A DNA stretch of 64,000 nt, taken from contig CAXXES010000007.1 in assembly GCA_963677175.2 (NCBI GenBank), forward strand, positions 806,001 through 870,000, given 5' to 3'. Below the pieces are notes generated by a model. The model searched no databases. It was not told the DNA's origin and saw only the letters and a program-made list of their open reading frames with translations. The DNA comes from Sunxiuqinia sp963677175 (GTDB taxonomy: Bacteria; Bacteroidota; Bacteroidia; Bacteroidales; Prolixibacteraceae). How positions within the stretch are numbered: the first letter of the stretch is position 1; every line of letters starts with the position of its first letter. The translations under genes were made by a program, and so were the position numbers. Of the stretch, positions 43,065 through 53,500 are shown one piece after another.

Positions 43065-45203
43065 TTATTCTGTCATGATCACCAATTTCTTCCCTGCTTT
43101 CAAGTCGTCGTGTGAAATGAAATAACCATCAACCGGCTGTTCACCGATGTTTATTCCGGTCACCCTCCGCCCGGTTCCTGTTTTCTGAATGGTGAATCGG
43201 GTTTGGTCGTCCAACGCAACCTCAACCTGATCAAACAAGGGAACAGACACGATGTAATCGGCATCGCCCGGCGAATAGGGATAAATGCCCATCGCAGCAA
43301 ACACGTACCAGGCCGACATTTCTCCCGCATCATCCATTCCGCAGAGCGCCAGACCATCTTCCCCCATTCCGTAAAAATGGTTCATTATACTGTCAAGCAT
43401 CACTTGCGACTTTTCCGGTTTGCCAACAAAATGATAAAGATACGGAAAACTATGATCCGGCTGGTTGCCGTGGCAATATTGTCCGATAAAAGATGAAACA
43501 TTCCGTGCGATGTAATTGCCGTTCCATGGAATACTGAACAGCGAATCGAGTTTGCTTTCAAATTCGCCTTCATCTTTATACAAGCCGATCAGGCCTTTCG
43601 TATCGTGTGGTGCAAAAAACGACGACTGCCACGCATTGGCCTCGCGGTACATGTATTCGTAATAGGGGTATTCCGGATTGAAATTATGGACCCACTCGCC
43701 ATTTTCCAGTCGGCCACGCATCAAGCCAGTTGAAGAGTCAAACAGGTTTTTATAGTTTGATGTGCGCTTCATCAGCATTTGATAATCCTCTTCGCGGTTT
43801 AATTCTTTTGCCAACAGGGCCAGCGAATAATCGTCGTAGGCATATTCCAGTGTTTTGGTTACGCCGGCTTTCGCTTTGCTTTCCACATGGGGATTTTCCA
43901 CTTCGGGAGTAGAGATGTAGCCTTTTGCGATGTATTCCAAAATATGTGGGCGCGTGCCGCCTTCTTTGGTGGCATTGTTCAGAAGCAGATCATAAGCGCT
44001 CTGCACATCGTACCCCCGAATGCCGCGCAGGTACGAACCTGAAATAAAGGGCGCAGCGTGGTCGCCATGGAAGAAGGTTGGCATGAAACCAGTCTTTTCA
44101 CCTTTATCGATCAACGACTGGATGACATCGTTGGTGACATCGGGCGACAACATGCCCAGCAACACCAGCTTGTTTCGGTAGGTGTCCCACAACGACGGGT
44201 TGGTATAGTAGCGAAAATCCTTTTTAACCACTTCCCCACTTTCGTCGGTAAACTCGCCATTCACATCGCTGCGCAAAGCCGGCCACAAAAACGAGCGGTA
44301 CAAAGATGAATAGAACAATTCTTTTTGACGCTCAGTCCCTCCGGTCACCTGAATCTTCGACAACAGTTCTTCCCAAGTTTGGCTTGCTTCATTTTTCACT
44401 TCTGAAAAACTTTTTGAGCTTACTTCGGCTTCGAGGTTTTCTTTGGCATTTTCGGTGCTGACAAACGAAAGGCCGACCTTTATCTCCAAAGGTTGATCGG
44501 AATCTTCAAAGGTTACCACTGAAATTTCGTTCCGTTCGCTGCCTTGCGATTCAATGTTTTTTATTGAATGATTAGTCTGCGCGTAAAAGTAAATTTTGCC
44601 ACCAGTTTGCTGATATCCCTGAAACGCTTGTTCGCCTTGCTGTTCAATTTGCCAGTCGCTCACCCGTTCGTTGGAGCGGGTTAACTGAACCACCAGCTTT
44701 TTGGGCTGATCCGCTTCAAAAGTGTATTTGTGGTATCCGGCGCGTAGCGTCGAAGTCAGTTCAGCATGAATTCCGTAGCGCTCAAGCTGCACCTCGTAAT
44801 AACCCGCTTCAGCCGACTCACTTTCGTGACTGAAAGCCGAGCCAAAATCCTGGGAATCTACCTCACCGGTGACTGGCAAAAACGGAATATGACACAAATT
44901 CCAATGTCCTTTGTTGGTATGGGTAAAGCCCAGAATTTTTTCGTCTTCGTACTCGTAGCCAGCACCACTGCGCCACTCGGTAATTGGACTCAACTGCACC
45001 ATGGCATTCGGAAGCGAGGCTCCCGGATAGGTTAGGCCGGCCCACACCCGCCAGTCTTTTGGCGGCTTGTAACCAATATCGGCACTATCAAGTAAAGGAG
45101 CGGTTCCCAGAAATGGGTTGACATAGTCAGTCAATTGTTTCGGAGATTCTATACAGCTTAAAAAAATCAGCAGAATCGCTATTGTTAATGCATGTTTAAT
45201 CAT
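43065..45203 (-). CDS. GH92 alpha-mannosidase-family lipoprotein, with Gln at the usual acid position
   Basis: 712 residues; lipobox LLIFLSC with Cys17. GH92 signs: YVNPFLGTAPLLDS at the start, AGLTYPGASLPNAMVQLSP, ISGSYLRGIRGYDVQSAYD, and CGMDDAGEMSAWYVF with the probable base Asp pair. The usual HGNEPxH, whose Glu is the catalytic acid, is here HGNQPDH with Q581. GH92 members with Gln are reported to cleave mannose-alpha-1-phosphate-6-mannose, which needs no acid. GH92 otherwise removes alpha-1,2/1,3-mannose in a Ca-dependent way. The gap to the GH76 gene is 147 bp. Confidence 0.92.
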   Translation of the reverse strand: MIKHALTIAILLIFLSCIESPKQLTDYVNPFLGTAPLLDSADIGYKPPKDWRVWAGLTYPGASLPNAMVQLSPITEWRSGAGYEYEDEKILGFTHTNKGHWNLCHIPFLPVTGEVDSQDFGSAFSHESESAEAGYYEVQLERYGIHAELTSTLRAGYHKYTFEADQPKKLVVQLTRSNERVSDWQIEQQGEQAFQGYQQTGGKIYFYAQTNHSIKNIESQGSERNEISVVTFEDSDQPLEIKVGLSFVSTENAKENLEAEVSSKSFSEVKNEASQTWEELLSKIQVTGGTERQKELFYSSLYRSFLWPALRSDVNGEFTDESGEVVKKDFRYYTNPSLWDTYRNKLVLLGMLSPDVTNDVIQSLIDKGEKTGFMPTFFHGDHAAPFISGSYLRGIRGYDVQSAYDLLLNNATKEGGTRPHILEYIAKGYISTPEVENPHVESKAKAGVTKTLEYAYDDYSLALLAKELNREEDYQMLMKRTSNYKNLFDSSTGLMRGRLENGEWVHNFNPEYPYYEYMYREANAWQSSFFAPHDTKGLIGLYKDEGEFESKLDSLFSIPWNGNYIARNVSSFIGQYCHGNQPDHSFPYLYHFVGKPEKSQVMLDSIMNHFYGMGEDGLALCGMDDAGEMSAWYVFAAMGIYPYSPGDADYIVSVPLFDQVEVALDDQTRFTIQKTGTGRRVTGINIGEQPVDGYFISHDDLKAGKKLVIMTE

Positions 45204-45350
45204 CGTAGTTCGTTTGTTATAGTTGTTTTAGGTTATTACATGTTTACAGATAACCGTGATACAAGTTAGCGTGCTTTTTCACTCACGTTGAAGACAAATT
45301 TCGCTAAAGGTTCTAAAATAGATTAAACTTCACAAAAATGTCCTCAATTT

Positions 45351-46556
45351 TTATTGCACAATCAAACCTTCCTTTTGCAGAAGGGCTGCTGCTTCTATGA
45401 GCATACAACCACTGAGTTGCTCGGGCAGTCCGGTAATTGAACCCGGGTTTACGCTCCAGTTGGGACCAAATAGAATAGCCGGTTTGGTAGTTCCCTGCGT
45501 CCATAATATTTCCGCATTGTACTGGATGAACTGGATGTAGCGCTTTTTTGCTGCAGCATCCAGACGGTCCTGACGGATCAAGTCGGTGAAATAACGAATA
45601 AAGATTCCTTTGAAAAGGCCACCGTCGCCAGTTCCTTCGCTTTTAAGGACGGAATTGTTGGTCAAGCTGCTGGTTGTATAATCCGCCACAAGAACAGCAT
45701 CGTTCAGATAAGCCTTTTCGTTGAAGATTTTATATAGCTCGACGGCAGAGCCGATGAACGTTCCCTGGTTGTAGGTAAATACCCAGTCTTTATTGATCTG
45801 GCCGGTTTCACTGTTGATATTGTCGTAAACCATTCCGTTATTCATGTTCACCAGCGTTGACTTTTCCCAGTTATAAATTTTAAGGGCCCATTCTTTATAA
45901 CTTTCATCCCCGAATTCCTGGTACAGGCGGGCTGCCAAAATGCAGGCCGGGCCGTTGGAACAAGCATTTTTGCTGTATTCCTGTCCTTTTTTCCAGGAGA
46001 TGCCTCCCCCGGCATTTGAATTCCAGCCGGTTTTGATGTATTCCCACAGTTGCAAGGTGGCTTCCTTAAATTTAGGGTCATCAGTTACCTGCCAGACGCG
46101 TAGTGTAGCCAAAGCAATCCACTCCATATCATCATAGAAATCGTTTTCAAACGTATTTCCGTTTCGGGCTTTCACGCCGGCGTACCAGTTGTCGAAATAA
46201 GCACTGTATCTCGTGTCGTTCGTCCGCACCCAAGCATCAGTGAGGACGTCCAGTCCATGTGCCTGCGGCCAGTAATTCCAATCGGCTTTCCCGTTATTGT
46301 CATAGTAAAACCACTTTTCTTCGGAATTCCAGAACGAATTAGCCAACGACATGCTGCTAAGGTTTGCCGCTTCATTCCAATCTATTCCGTCTTCTTCCTG
46401 CTCGGGGACAACATCGTTGTCATCGCCGCATGATATCAATAATGCAGGTAGCAGCAATGCTACATACAGCCATTTTTTCGCTGCGCGCAAAATACTCACG
46501 CCTGGCAGAGCCTCAAACAAGCTTGGCCCCTGCTCCCGCTTAATCGTATTTTTCAT
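45351..46556 (-). CDS. Endo-alpha-1,6-mannanase, GH76, surface lipoprotein
   Basis: 401 residues. The N-terminus is unusually long (about 28 residues before the hydrophobic segment WLYVALLLPALLISCGDD, lipid Cys43). The GH76 catalytic Asp pair is D142-D143 in FYDDMEWIAL; NYWPQAHGLDVLTDAWVRTN, ISWKKGQEYSKNACSNGPAC and VFTYNQGTFIGSAVELYK are family segments. It cuts the alpha-1,6-mannan backbone within the chain, probably at the cell surface, making fragments for SusC/D. It is in the centre of the mannan PUL. Confidence 0.94.
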   Translation of the reverse strand: MKNTIKREQGPSLFEALPGVSILRAAKKWLYVALLLPALLISCGDDNDVVPEQEEDGIDWNEAANLSSMSLANSFWNSEEKWFYYDNNGKADWNYWPQAHGLDVLTDAWVRTNDTRYSAYFDNWYAGVKARNGNTFENDFYDDMEWIALATLRVWQVTDDPKFKEATLQLWEYIKTGWNSNAGGGISWKKGQEYSKNACSNGPACILAARLYQEFGDESYKEWALKIYNWEKSTLVNMNNGMVYDNINSETGQINKDWVFTYNQGTFIGSAVELYKIFNEKAYLNDAVLVADYTTSSLTNNSVLKSEGTGDGGLFKGIFIRYFTDLIRQDRLDAAAKKRYIQFIQYNAEILWTQGTTKPAILFGPNWSVNPGSITGLPEQLSGCMLIEAAALLQKEGLIVQ

Positions 46557-46624
46557 AACCTTCTCTGTTTAAAAACAGTGGGAGCAGTCTATTCGACCAC
46601 TCCCGGCTGTTGTGTTATCATTCT

Positions 46625-47767
46625 TTATTTTGTTATCGAATGGGTGTAGGGTTGCCCCGCCTGCAGATAAATGGTATAATCTGCCGGAACATCATCAAAA
46701 TCACCCATCAGTTTCCACTTGTTGTCCCACTGGGTAACATTGGTGATCAACTTGATATAGTAGTACGATTCCGGGCTAGTTGCTGTAGGCCTGGAATCAG
46801 TTCCATTCAACGTGCCCCACTCCAGTTCAGTTTCAGGATCTGCTCCCCCATTTTCTTTCACAAACATACGGAATTTGTACCGTTCATCCCGGCCCCAAGT
46901 TTCCTGCTTGAAAGTGACAGTCTGGTCTTCAGCCCGGAATACTCCATTTCCGACGTATGGAAGATCGAATAAAATCTGCCCATCGGGAGAGAAGTAGAAA
47001 CCGATCCTTGTAACCAGTGCGTAGGTACAGGCGCCCGTGTTGAAATCGAGCGTGATCCTGTAAACGCCTGTTGTTGATACTGTGGAAGTGCCGTTTTCTT
47101 TTACTAAACCTCCGTCAGTATAAAATTCCCTGGGAGTACCGGAAGTAGCGTCAGTGAAATAAAATGGTTCGCCTGCGGTTAGTTGGGTATAAGTCTCAAA
47201 CTCGCCTCCGGCAACTGCTTTCATTTGATGAGCCTGGGAAAGGTCATCGCCTCCTTCAGACGCTTCGCCTGTTACATAAACATCGACAGGCAGATCAGCA
47301 AAACCTGCCAGGCGGGTGATGGTAATGCTTCTTTCCTCTTGGCCTTTCAAACTTTTTAGGCCTTTGGAAGAGAAAACGGTCCACTTGAACGTTCCGGTTT
47401 CCGAAGAACCGATGCCCATCATACCAGCTATTTTATTCAATTGCTTGTGTGTAATGGCGGCATTGTTATACAGTCCGTTGTTGTCGGCAGAAGTTAAATA
47501 AACAGGATTTGAAAAGTCACCGTCTGTTTTATCAAAAGCTATTTGATAAACAGCGGTACCACTTTCTTCAACATTAGCATATTCCCACTCAAAATAGGAG
47601 GAAGCGCCGGCCGAAGTCTCCAAAGCGATTTCTTTTCCATCAAGGGGTTCTGTCAGTGTGCTGACTGCTGCCAACCTTGTGTCCACATCGCCTCCATCGT
47701 CCTCGCACGCAGTTAACGCGAGAAACAGAGAGGCTATAACTGTTAATCTGATTACTATTTTTTTCAT
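46625..47767 (-). CDS. SusE-like surface glycan-binding lipoprotein 1 (mannan PUL)
   Basis: 380 residues. SPII signal with LALTACEDDGG (Cys21), then a SusE-type N-terminal Ig-like domain (ALETSAGASSYFEWEYANVE) and two C-terminal SusE/F-type carbohydrate-binding modules (FYFSPDGQILFDLPYVGNG, YKFRMFVKENGG). SusE/F proteins hold polysaccharide at the surface. It is a paralogue of the next gene, sharing HKQLNKIAGM and the DNNG...N segment, and is 7 bp from it, so a recent tandem duplication is likely. Confidence 0.85.
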   Translation of the reverse strand: MKKIVIRLTVIASLFLALTACEDDGGDVDTRLAAVSTLTEPLDGKEIALETSAGASSYFEWEYANVEESGTAVYQIAFDKTDGDFSNPVYLTSADNNGLYNNAAITHKQLNKIAGMMGIGSSETGTFKWTVFSSKGLKSLKGQEERSITITRLAGFADLPVDVYVTGEASEGGDDLSQAHQMKAVAGGEFETYTQLTAGEPFYFTDATSGTPREFYTDGGLVKENGTSTVSTTGVYRITLDFNTGACTYALVTRIGFYFSPDGQILFDLPYVGNGVFRAEDQTVTFKQETWGRDERYKFRMFVKENGGADPETELEWGTLNGTDSRPTATSPESYYYIKLITNVTQWDNKWKLMGDFDDVPADYTIYLQAGQPYTHSITK

Positions 47768-47774
47768 GTTCAGG

Positions 47775-48899
47775 TTATTTAATTACCAAATTGTGAGTAT
47801 AAGACCCTTCTGGATTCAGAGAGAAGGAAATGTCGTATGTTTTATCGCTCCACCCGTCTGTTGCCGGGCTTTTCCATACCTGGTTGTTTGTCCACTGCTC
47901 CACATTCGTTTTTTCAACCATGTAATAATACGCCTCATTGCCTGTTGGTTTGCTGTCGTTATTAATGGCCCGCCATTCGGTTTCTCCTATCGAACTTTCC
48001 ATCCTGAATTTGTAGCGGTCGTCGGTATTTTCGCCGCCGGTGAGACCTGTAATGGTATGGTTGGTCAGTTCCCATACGCCATAAGCTTTGTAAGGCAGTT
48101 CGACCTTCATTTGAGACCAGTTCAGAAACAAGCTGACTTTTGTTACTTCCTTCGACGTAAAAGAGCCGATGTTGAAGTCGAGATAGTATTTGTATATCCC
48201 GGTTTTAGGGACTGAAGATGTTCCTCCCACCACTACCTGTTCGCCGGATAAAGAGAACTCTAGCGGAGTTCCGGTAGTGGCGCTCACAAATTTAAAACTT
48301 TCACCTTCCGTCAGTTTCGTATAAATCTCGAATTCTCCGTCGGCCAATTTTTTCATGACAAGCGCTTTGGAAAGGTCATCGCCGTTTTCTGTGGCCGCGC
48401 CTGTGATGTACAAATTATCAGGGATGTCGGCCAACCCAGACAAACGGGTCAACGAAAGTGTCCTTTCTTCCTCCGCTTTCATCGGGTTAATTCCTTTTGA
48501 AGAAAGAACAGTCCATTTAAGCATTCCCTGCTGGGCAGACTCGATACCCGCCATGGCAGCAATTTTATTCAATTGCTTGTGCGTGAAGGTGGCATGGTTG
48601 CTTCCTCCGTTGTTATCGGCTGCTGCAACAAAGAGTGGCTCGGAGAAATCTCCGTCAGCTTCATCAAAGGCGACTTCATACAATACCATTCCGCTATCTT
48701 CGGCCCTGGCCGGTTCCCATTCAAAATACAAAGTGGCCGATGCCGAAGCCTGTAGCACAATTGTCTTTCCGTTATCCGGTTCGTAAAGCGAACTGACTGC
48801 CGTTACACCTAAATCTCTCACTTCACCATCGTCGCTACAAGCGATAAAAGCGAAGATAAAAGAAGCTACTGTAAACAGTTTGATCAATATTTTTTTCAT
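47775..48899 (-). CDS. SusE-like surface glycan-binding lipoprotein 2 (mannan PUL)
   Basis: 374 residues. SPII signal (FIFAFIACSDDG, Cys21), Ig-like SusE N-terminal domain and C-terminal binding modules (SLFLNWSQMKVELPYKAYGV, DRYKFRMESSIGETEW). It shares domain order and many stretches with its neighbour (VSSLYEPDNGKTIVLQASAS against VSTLTEPLDGKEIALETSAG). It lies 35 bp after susD. Two diverged copies may bind different parts of mannan, such as side chains and backbone. Confidence 0.85.
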   Translation of the reverse strand: MKKILIKLFTVASFIFAFIACSDDGEVRDLGVTAVSSLYEPDNGKTIVLQASASATLYFEWEPARAEDSGMVLYEVAFDEADGDFSEPLFVAAADNNGGSNHATFTHKQLNKIAAMAGIESAQQGMLKWTVLSSKGINPMKAEEERTLSLTRLSGLADIPDNLYITGAATENGDDLSKALVMKKLADGEFEIYTKLTEGESFKFVSATTGTPLEFSLSGEQVVVGGTSSVPKTGIYKYYLDFNIGSFTSKEVTKVSLFLNWSQMKVELPYKAYGVWELTNHTITGLTGGENTDDRYKFRMESSIGETEWRAINNDSKPTGNEAYYYMVEKTNVEQWTNNQVWKSPATDGWSDKTYDISFSLNPEGSYTHNLVIK

Positions 48900-48934
48900 A
48901 CGTAGTTTAATTTTAAACGCTGATTAATGAATGA

Positions 48935-50554
48935 TTAATAGCCAGGATTTTGAGTCAAATTATCATTGATATCCCTTTGTGATTGAGGAATTGCGAACAG
49001 ATAATCCCGTTCGGCGTTAAATCTCCTCTGATCCAGTTGGATATACTGGGTATTACCAGCCGCGAACTTCGCTCCGTGAGGATTTCCGTTCATAACCGTT
49101 TCAATTGTTCCCCAGCGACGTATATCAAAAAGCCTCAATCCCTCAATGGACAGTTCGATGCGACGTTCATTCCGGATGATTTCGCGAAGGTCTCCCGCCG
49201 GATAGTTCAATGCATCAGCGTCAGTAAACCCCGCCCGGACACGAAGCGCCCGGATTGTTTCGTTCCAAATACTTTCGTCCATCTGACCCAATTCATTTTT
49301 AGCCTCTGCATACATCAGCAGCACGTCGCCATATCTCATCAAGATCAGGTTTAGGCCTGATGCCATCCCGATCGGTGCCGTGGGATCAAAATATTTCCGC
49401 AGGTAATATCCTGTTCCTGTGGAATTTTGTCCCGGACCTGCATATTCGTCCAGGTTAGAAGCGCCCGCCGCCTCGGAAGAGCCGGGTTTGATGTAGATCG
49501 TAGAGCTTGTTCCGTCGCCTTTTTCCCATTGGTAACTGTGATAAACGACCGTGGCTTCAAAACGTGGGTCCCTGTTCACGTAAGGACTATCTTCATTGTA
49601 TCCTGAGTTTGCATCGCTAATACTTTTCCCGTTTTTCATGAGATAGGCATCAACCAATTCCTGGGTCGGAGCGAAGGCATTGATCCGTCCACCCACCGAA
49701 ATAGGAATAGCATCGTAAAACTCACTCCATGTCCTTTCTATCAAAACATAGCCAAGATCTAGGATCACTTCGTCGTTGTATTCATTTTCGGGCAGGAAAA
49801 GGCCTGAATAACTTGGGAAAAGTTCGTACTCTCCATAGGTACCATCCATGATCCCTTCACAAATGGAAGCGACATTTGTCCAGTCGTTTTCATACAAATA
49901 GGTCCGCGCCAACAGGGTCATCGCAGCCCCCTTGGTGATCCTACCGTTGTCCGAAGGATCATATTCTTCTTTAACCGAAAGAATGGATGCAACTTCGTTA
50001 AGTTCTTCCCTGACAAAATTAAGCACATCCGATTTGGGTGAACGTGTTACATTGTTAGCTTCCTCCAGGCTCAGGTTGTGGTCGAACAAGGGGACGTCGC
50101 CAAACTGGTTTGCCAGCCGGAAGTACAAATAAGCACGGATAAAACGGGCTTCGGCTTTCATTCGGGCCTTCAGCGTTTCATCCATATTTGGAACCCGGTC
50201 AACATTCTCCAGAAACGTATGACAGGTTTTGAGCCCCTCATAACAATTTTTCCACTCGTTGGCAAAGCGGCCAAGGGCTGCATCGGCTTGTCCTGAAGTG
50301 ATGATCTTTTCGTCCGTGTTTCCCCGTCCTTCATAAAGGTTGTCAGACAACCTTTCGTTTGCGAAGAAATAGTTGGCACCAAACATCTGGTTATACGCCA
50401 TATTTAAAACGGCAGAAGCTTTTTCTGGTGATGTCCAGTAGTTCAAATCGGTAAATTTATTCGTGGGTGCCAAATCAAGGTCGTTGCACGAAGTAAAAAA
50501 TGCCAGGAACATAGCAACAATTCCTATGCTGTATTTTCTTATCTTTTTTTCCAT
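48935..50554 (-). CDS. SusD/RagB-family lipoprotein (mannan PUL)
   Basis: 539 residues. SPII signal (MFLAFFTSCNDLDLAPTNKF, Cys23). The SusD hallmarks ARFIRAYLYFRLANQFGDVP, ITKGAAMTLLARTYLY, NERRIELSIEGLRLFDIRRWG and YLFAIPQSQRDINDNLTQNP are present. It binds mannan oligosaccharides over the SusC barrel at the surface. It starts 12 bp after susC and is followed by the SusE pair. Confidence 0.95.
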   Translation of the reverse strand: MEKKIRKYSIGIVAMFLAFFTSCNDLDLAPTNKFTDLNYWTSPEKASAVLNMAYNQMFGANYFFANERLSDNLYEGRGNTDEKIITSGQADAALGRFANEWKNCYEGLKTCHTFLENVDRVPNMDETLKARMKAEARFIRAYLYFRLANQFGDVPLFDHNLSLEEANNVTRSPKSDVLNFVREELNEVASILSVKEEYDPSDNGRITKGAAMTLLARTYLYENDWTNVASICEGIMDGTYGEYELFPSYSGLFLPENEYNDEVILDLGYVLIERTWSEFYDAIPISVGGRINAFAPTQELVDAYLMKNGKSISDANSGYNEDSPYVNRDPRFEATVVYHSYQWEKGDGTSSTIYIKPGSSEAAGASNLDEYAGPGQNSTGTGYYLRKYFDPTAPIGMASGLNLILMRYGDVLLMYAEAKNELGQMDESIWNETIRALRVRAGFTDADALNYPAGDLREIIRNERRIELSIEGLRLFDIRRWGTIETVMNGNPHGAKFAAGNTQYIQLDQRRFNAERDYLFAIPQSQRDINDNLTQNPGY

Positions 50555-50566
50555 GGTGTACGTGTT

Positions 50567-53500
50567 TTAAAATTCCAATTCCAATCCAAATCCATAATAG
50601 ACCAATGTAGGATAGTTCCTGGCACTGTTCGCCGCGACACCTTCTATTCCTCCCATGTTATTTCCGAATTCGGAAGATTCCGGATCAATAAAGGAGTTTT
50701 TAGAGAGCGTCAACAAGTTTTGCGCGTTAACGCTTGCACGTAATTTTTGAATTCCAACCCTTGAGGTTAGCCGGCTTGGCAAGGTATATCCCAATTGGAT
50801 ATTTTTTACACGAAGGTAAGCCCCATCCAAAAGGTAGATATCAGAACCCGCTTTTCCCCAGTTGTTCGCAGAGGAAGGTGAGCTGGGGGCTACGAGGCGT
50901 GGCCATTTGGCATCGGGATTGGTAGGTGTCCAAAAGTCCAGTTGGTGTTGATAAATCGCGTAGGAATAGTTTGAATGGAAAGGTTCAATCAATTCGCCGC
51001 GAATATACATGTCGCGTTTTCCCACTCCCTGCAGCAAGACACTGAAATCGAAGTTTTTGAAGGTAACATCATAGGTGAAACCGAAGGTATATCTTGGAAA
51101 AGCGTTCCCCAATACCACGCGGTCTTTTTCATCAATGACTTCATCTCCGTTGATGTCCTTATATTTCACATCTCCAGGTTGAACAGACGCCCCTACAGGA
51201 AGCGCGCTGTTCGCAATTTCCTCGAAACTTTGAAAGTATCCGTCAGTTTTATACCCAAAATATGAGCCCAGCGCTTCGCCTTCGCGAATCAACTTGTACA
51301 ACTGGTCGTTCTGGTCGATACGTTCTTTTCCTCCAAAATCAGTCACTTCATTCTGGGAATCGGCCATGTTCAAGCTGAACCTGTGATCGAAATTTCTTGA
51401 TCTCAGGCGGTAAGTAAGGGTTGTTTCCCATCCCCTGTTTCTCATTGTACCAGCGTTTTCCTTCGCTGCATTGCTTCCAAATACAGTAGACACTTCGGGC
51501 GACAGCAAAATATCGGTCGTTTCTTTGTTGAAGTAATCGAACGTCACATACAGGCTCCCTTTGAAAAATGCTGCGTCCATCCCAATGTTTTGGTTGGCTG
51601 ATTTTTCCCAAGTTAAATAAGGATTGCCATAGTCGATACCGATCCCAGGCACCACTTCATTATTAAATACATATTCATCCTTTTTTATTTCGAAAGCCGT
51701 CTGGTAAGAGTAGTTGTCCACGTTCTGGTTCCCCAATACGCCATATGAAGCCCGGATTTTTAGGTCACCGATACGCTCTGCGTAGCCGGCCATAAAATTT
51801 TCACTGGAAAGCCTCCATCCGGCTGAAACCGAAGGAAAAAATCCCCAGCGTTCATCTTCGGCAAATTTTGACGAACCATCGTAACGGAACGTGACGTCAG
51901 CATAATATTTGTTCATATAACTGTATCCTCCACGTCCGAATACAGATGTGATACTGGTTTGATCGGTATCTCCGTTGCTATTTTTGTTATCCTTGTTTTG
52001 AATTTTATCTTCCGTTGTTGGAAGACCAAGTTCTTCATCAGTATATTCCCAGGCAATCCGGCTAGCTTTGAAGGTATAGGATTCGTTGGAAACACCCAAC
52101 AATCCATTCACTTGGTGAACAGAGTTGAATGTACGGTTAAAGTCCAGCATAAACTGGGTACTCAAAGTATACTTCTTGCTGTTATAATCTTCCGTAAGCG
52201 TGTTGGGGTGGATATATGAAACCGGAGTCTCCAGATCGGTGGTTGAATACAGCGGCACTTTTTTATCCCTACGGAAACGGTGGTGCTGGGTCAGGTCGAG
52301 CCCGACCAATCCTTTGGCTTTTAACCCTTCAATAATGCTAAAATCAAGGCCTAAGCTGCCGATAAAGTTGTCTTCATCCTTTTTCTCATAGCCCCCGTCT
52401 TTCAGGTAAGCCATGGTATTGTCGTCTCCAATCACATCGTTTATCAACCACTTGCCGTCTTCTTGAAACTTGTAATAATAATAAGGAGGTATGCGCGAAG
52501 AATTGATAATGGTATTGCCGGTTCCACCAGCCACCGTGTTTTCCATCCTTTTTGTATAAGCCATTAAAGAAGTGAGCTTGAACCTGCCGTATTCGGTGGT
52601 ATGGTTTGAACGGAAGTTATAACGTTCTGTTCCAAAATCCCCAACAAAGTTACTTTCTTGGTCTAAATAACCGGCTGATATCATGTACGTGCTGTTCTGG
52701 TTACCCCCCGATACACTCATGTTGTAGTTTTGCTGCAATCCTTTTTGCATGATTTCATTCAGGTACCAGAACTCTTCGCTGCGGTGTTCATACAGATCGC
52801 GGATCTGTAGCGGAGTAAATATGGGAGCGTTCCCTACATTCATATTCGCCTGGTTGCGGAGCATGGCATTTTGCCAACCCTGCACGGGCTGAAACAAGAT
52901 ATCCGGGTCCTGATAGCCAACCATGCTGCTGAACTTGACCAGCGGCTTTCCTGTTTTGCCGCCTTTTCTGGTAGTGACCAGAATAACGCCGTTAGCGGAA
53001 CGTGATCCGTAAATTGCTGCACTGCCTGCATCTTTCAGCACCGATATATTTTCGATGTCATTCGGGTTCAGGTTGTTCAACGTTCCTGTACCCGAAATCA
53101 ACCCATCGATAACGATCAGCGGGTCGTTGTTGTTCATTGTACTGACGCCACGGATGTTGATGTTCATATTGTTATCGTTCGGGTTCATGCTCTTTTGCTG
53201 AATGATCAGGTTGGCTGAAGCTCCCTGAAGCGCCTGCATGGCATTTGACACCGGGCGGTCTTCAATCAGGTTGGCATTGACTTGGTCAACCGCACCAATC
53301 AGGTTTTTCTTTTGCCGGGTGCCGTATCCAATCACAACCACCTCTTCCACACCAACAACATCTTCGCGCATCCGCACTTCGATGTTTGTTTTTCCGGCAA
53401 CAGGAACCTCCTGCGAAACCATCCCTATAAAAGAAAAAACCAAGCTGGCATTCTCGGGGACATTGCCAATGACGTAACTCCCATCCAAGTCGGTAATGGT

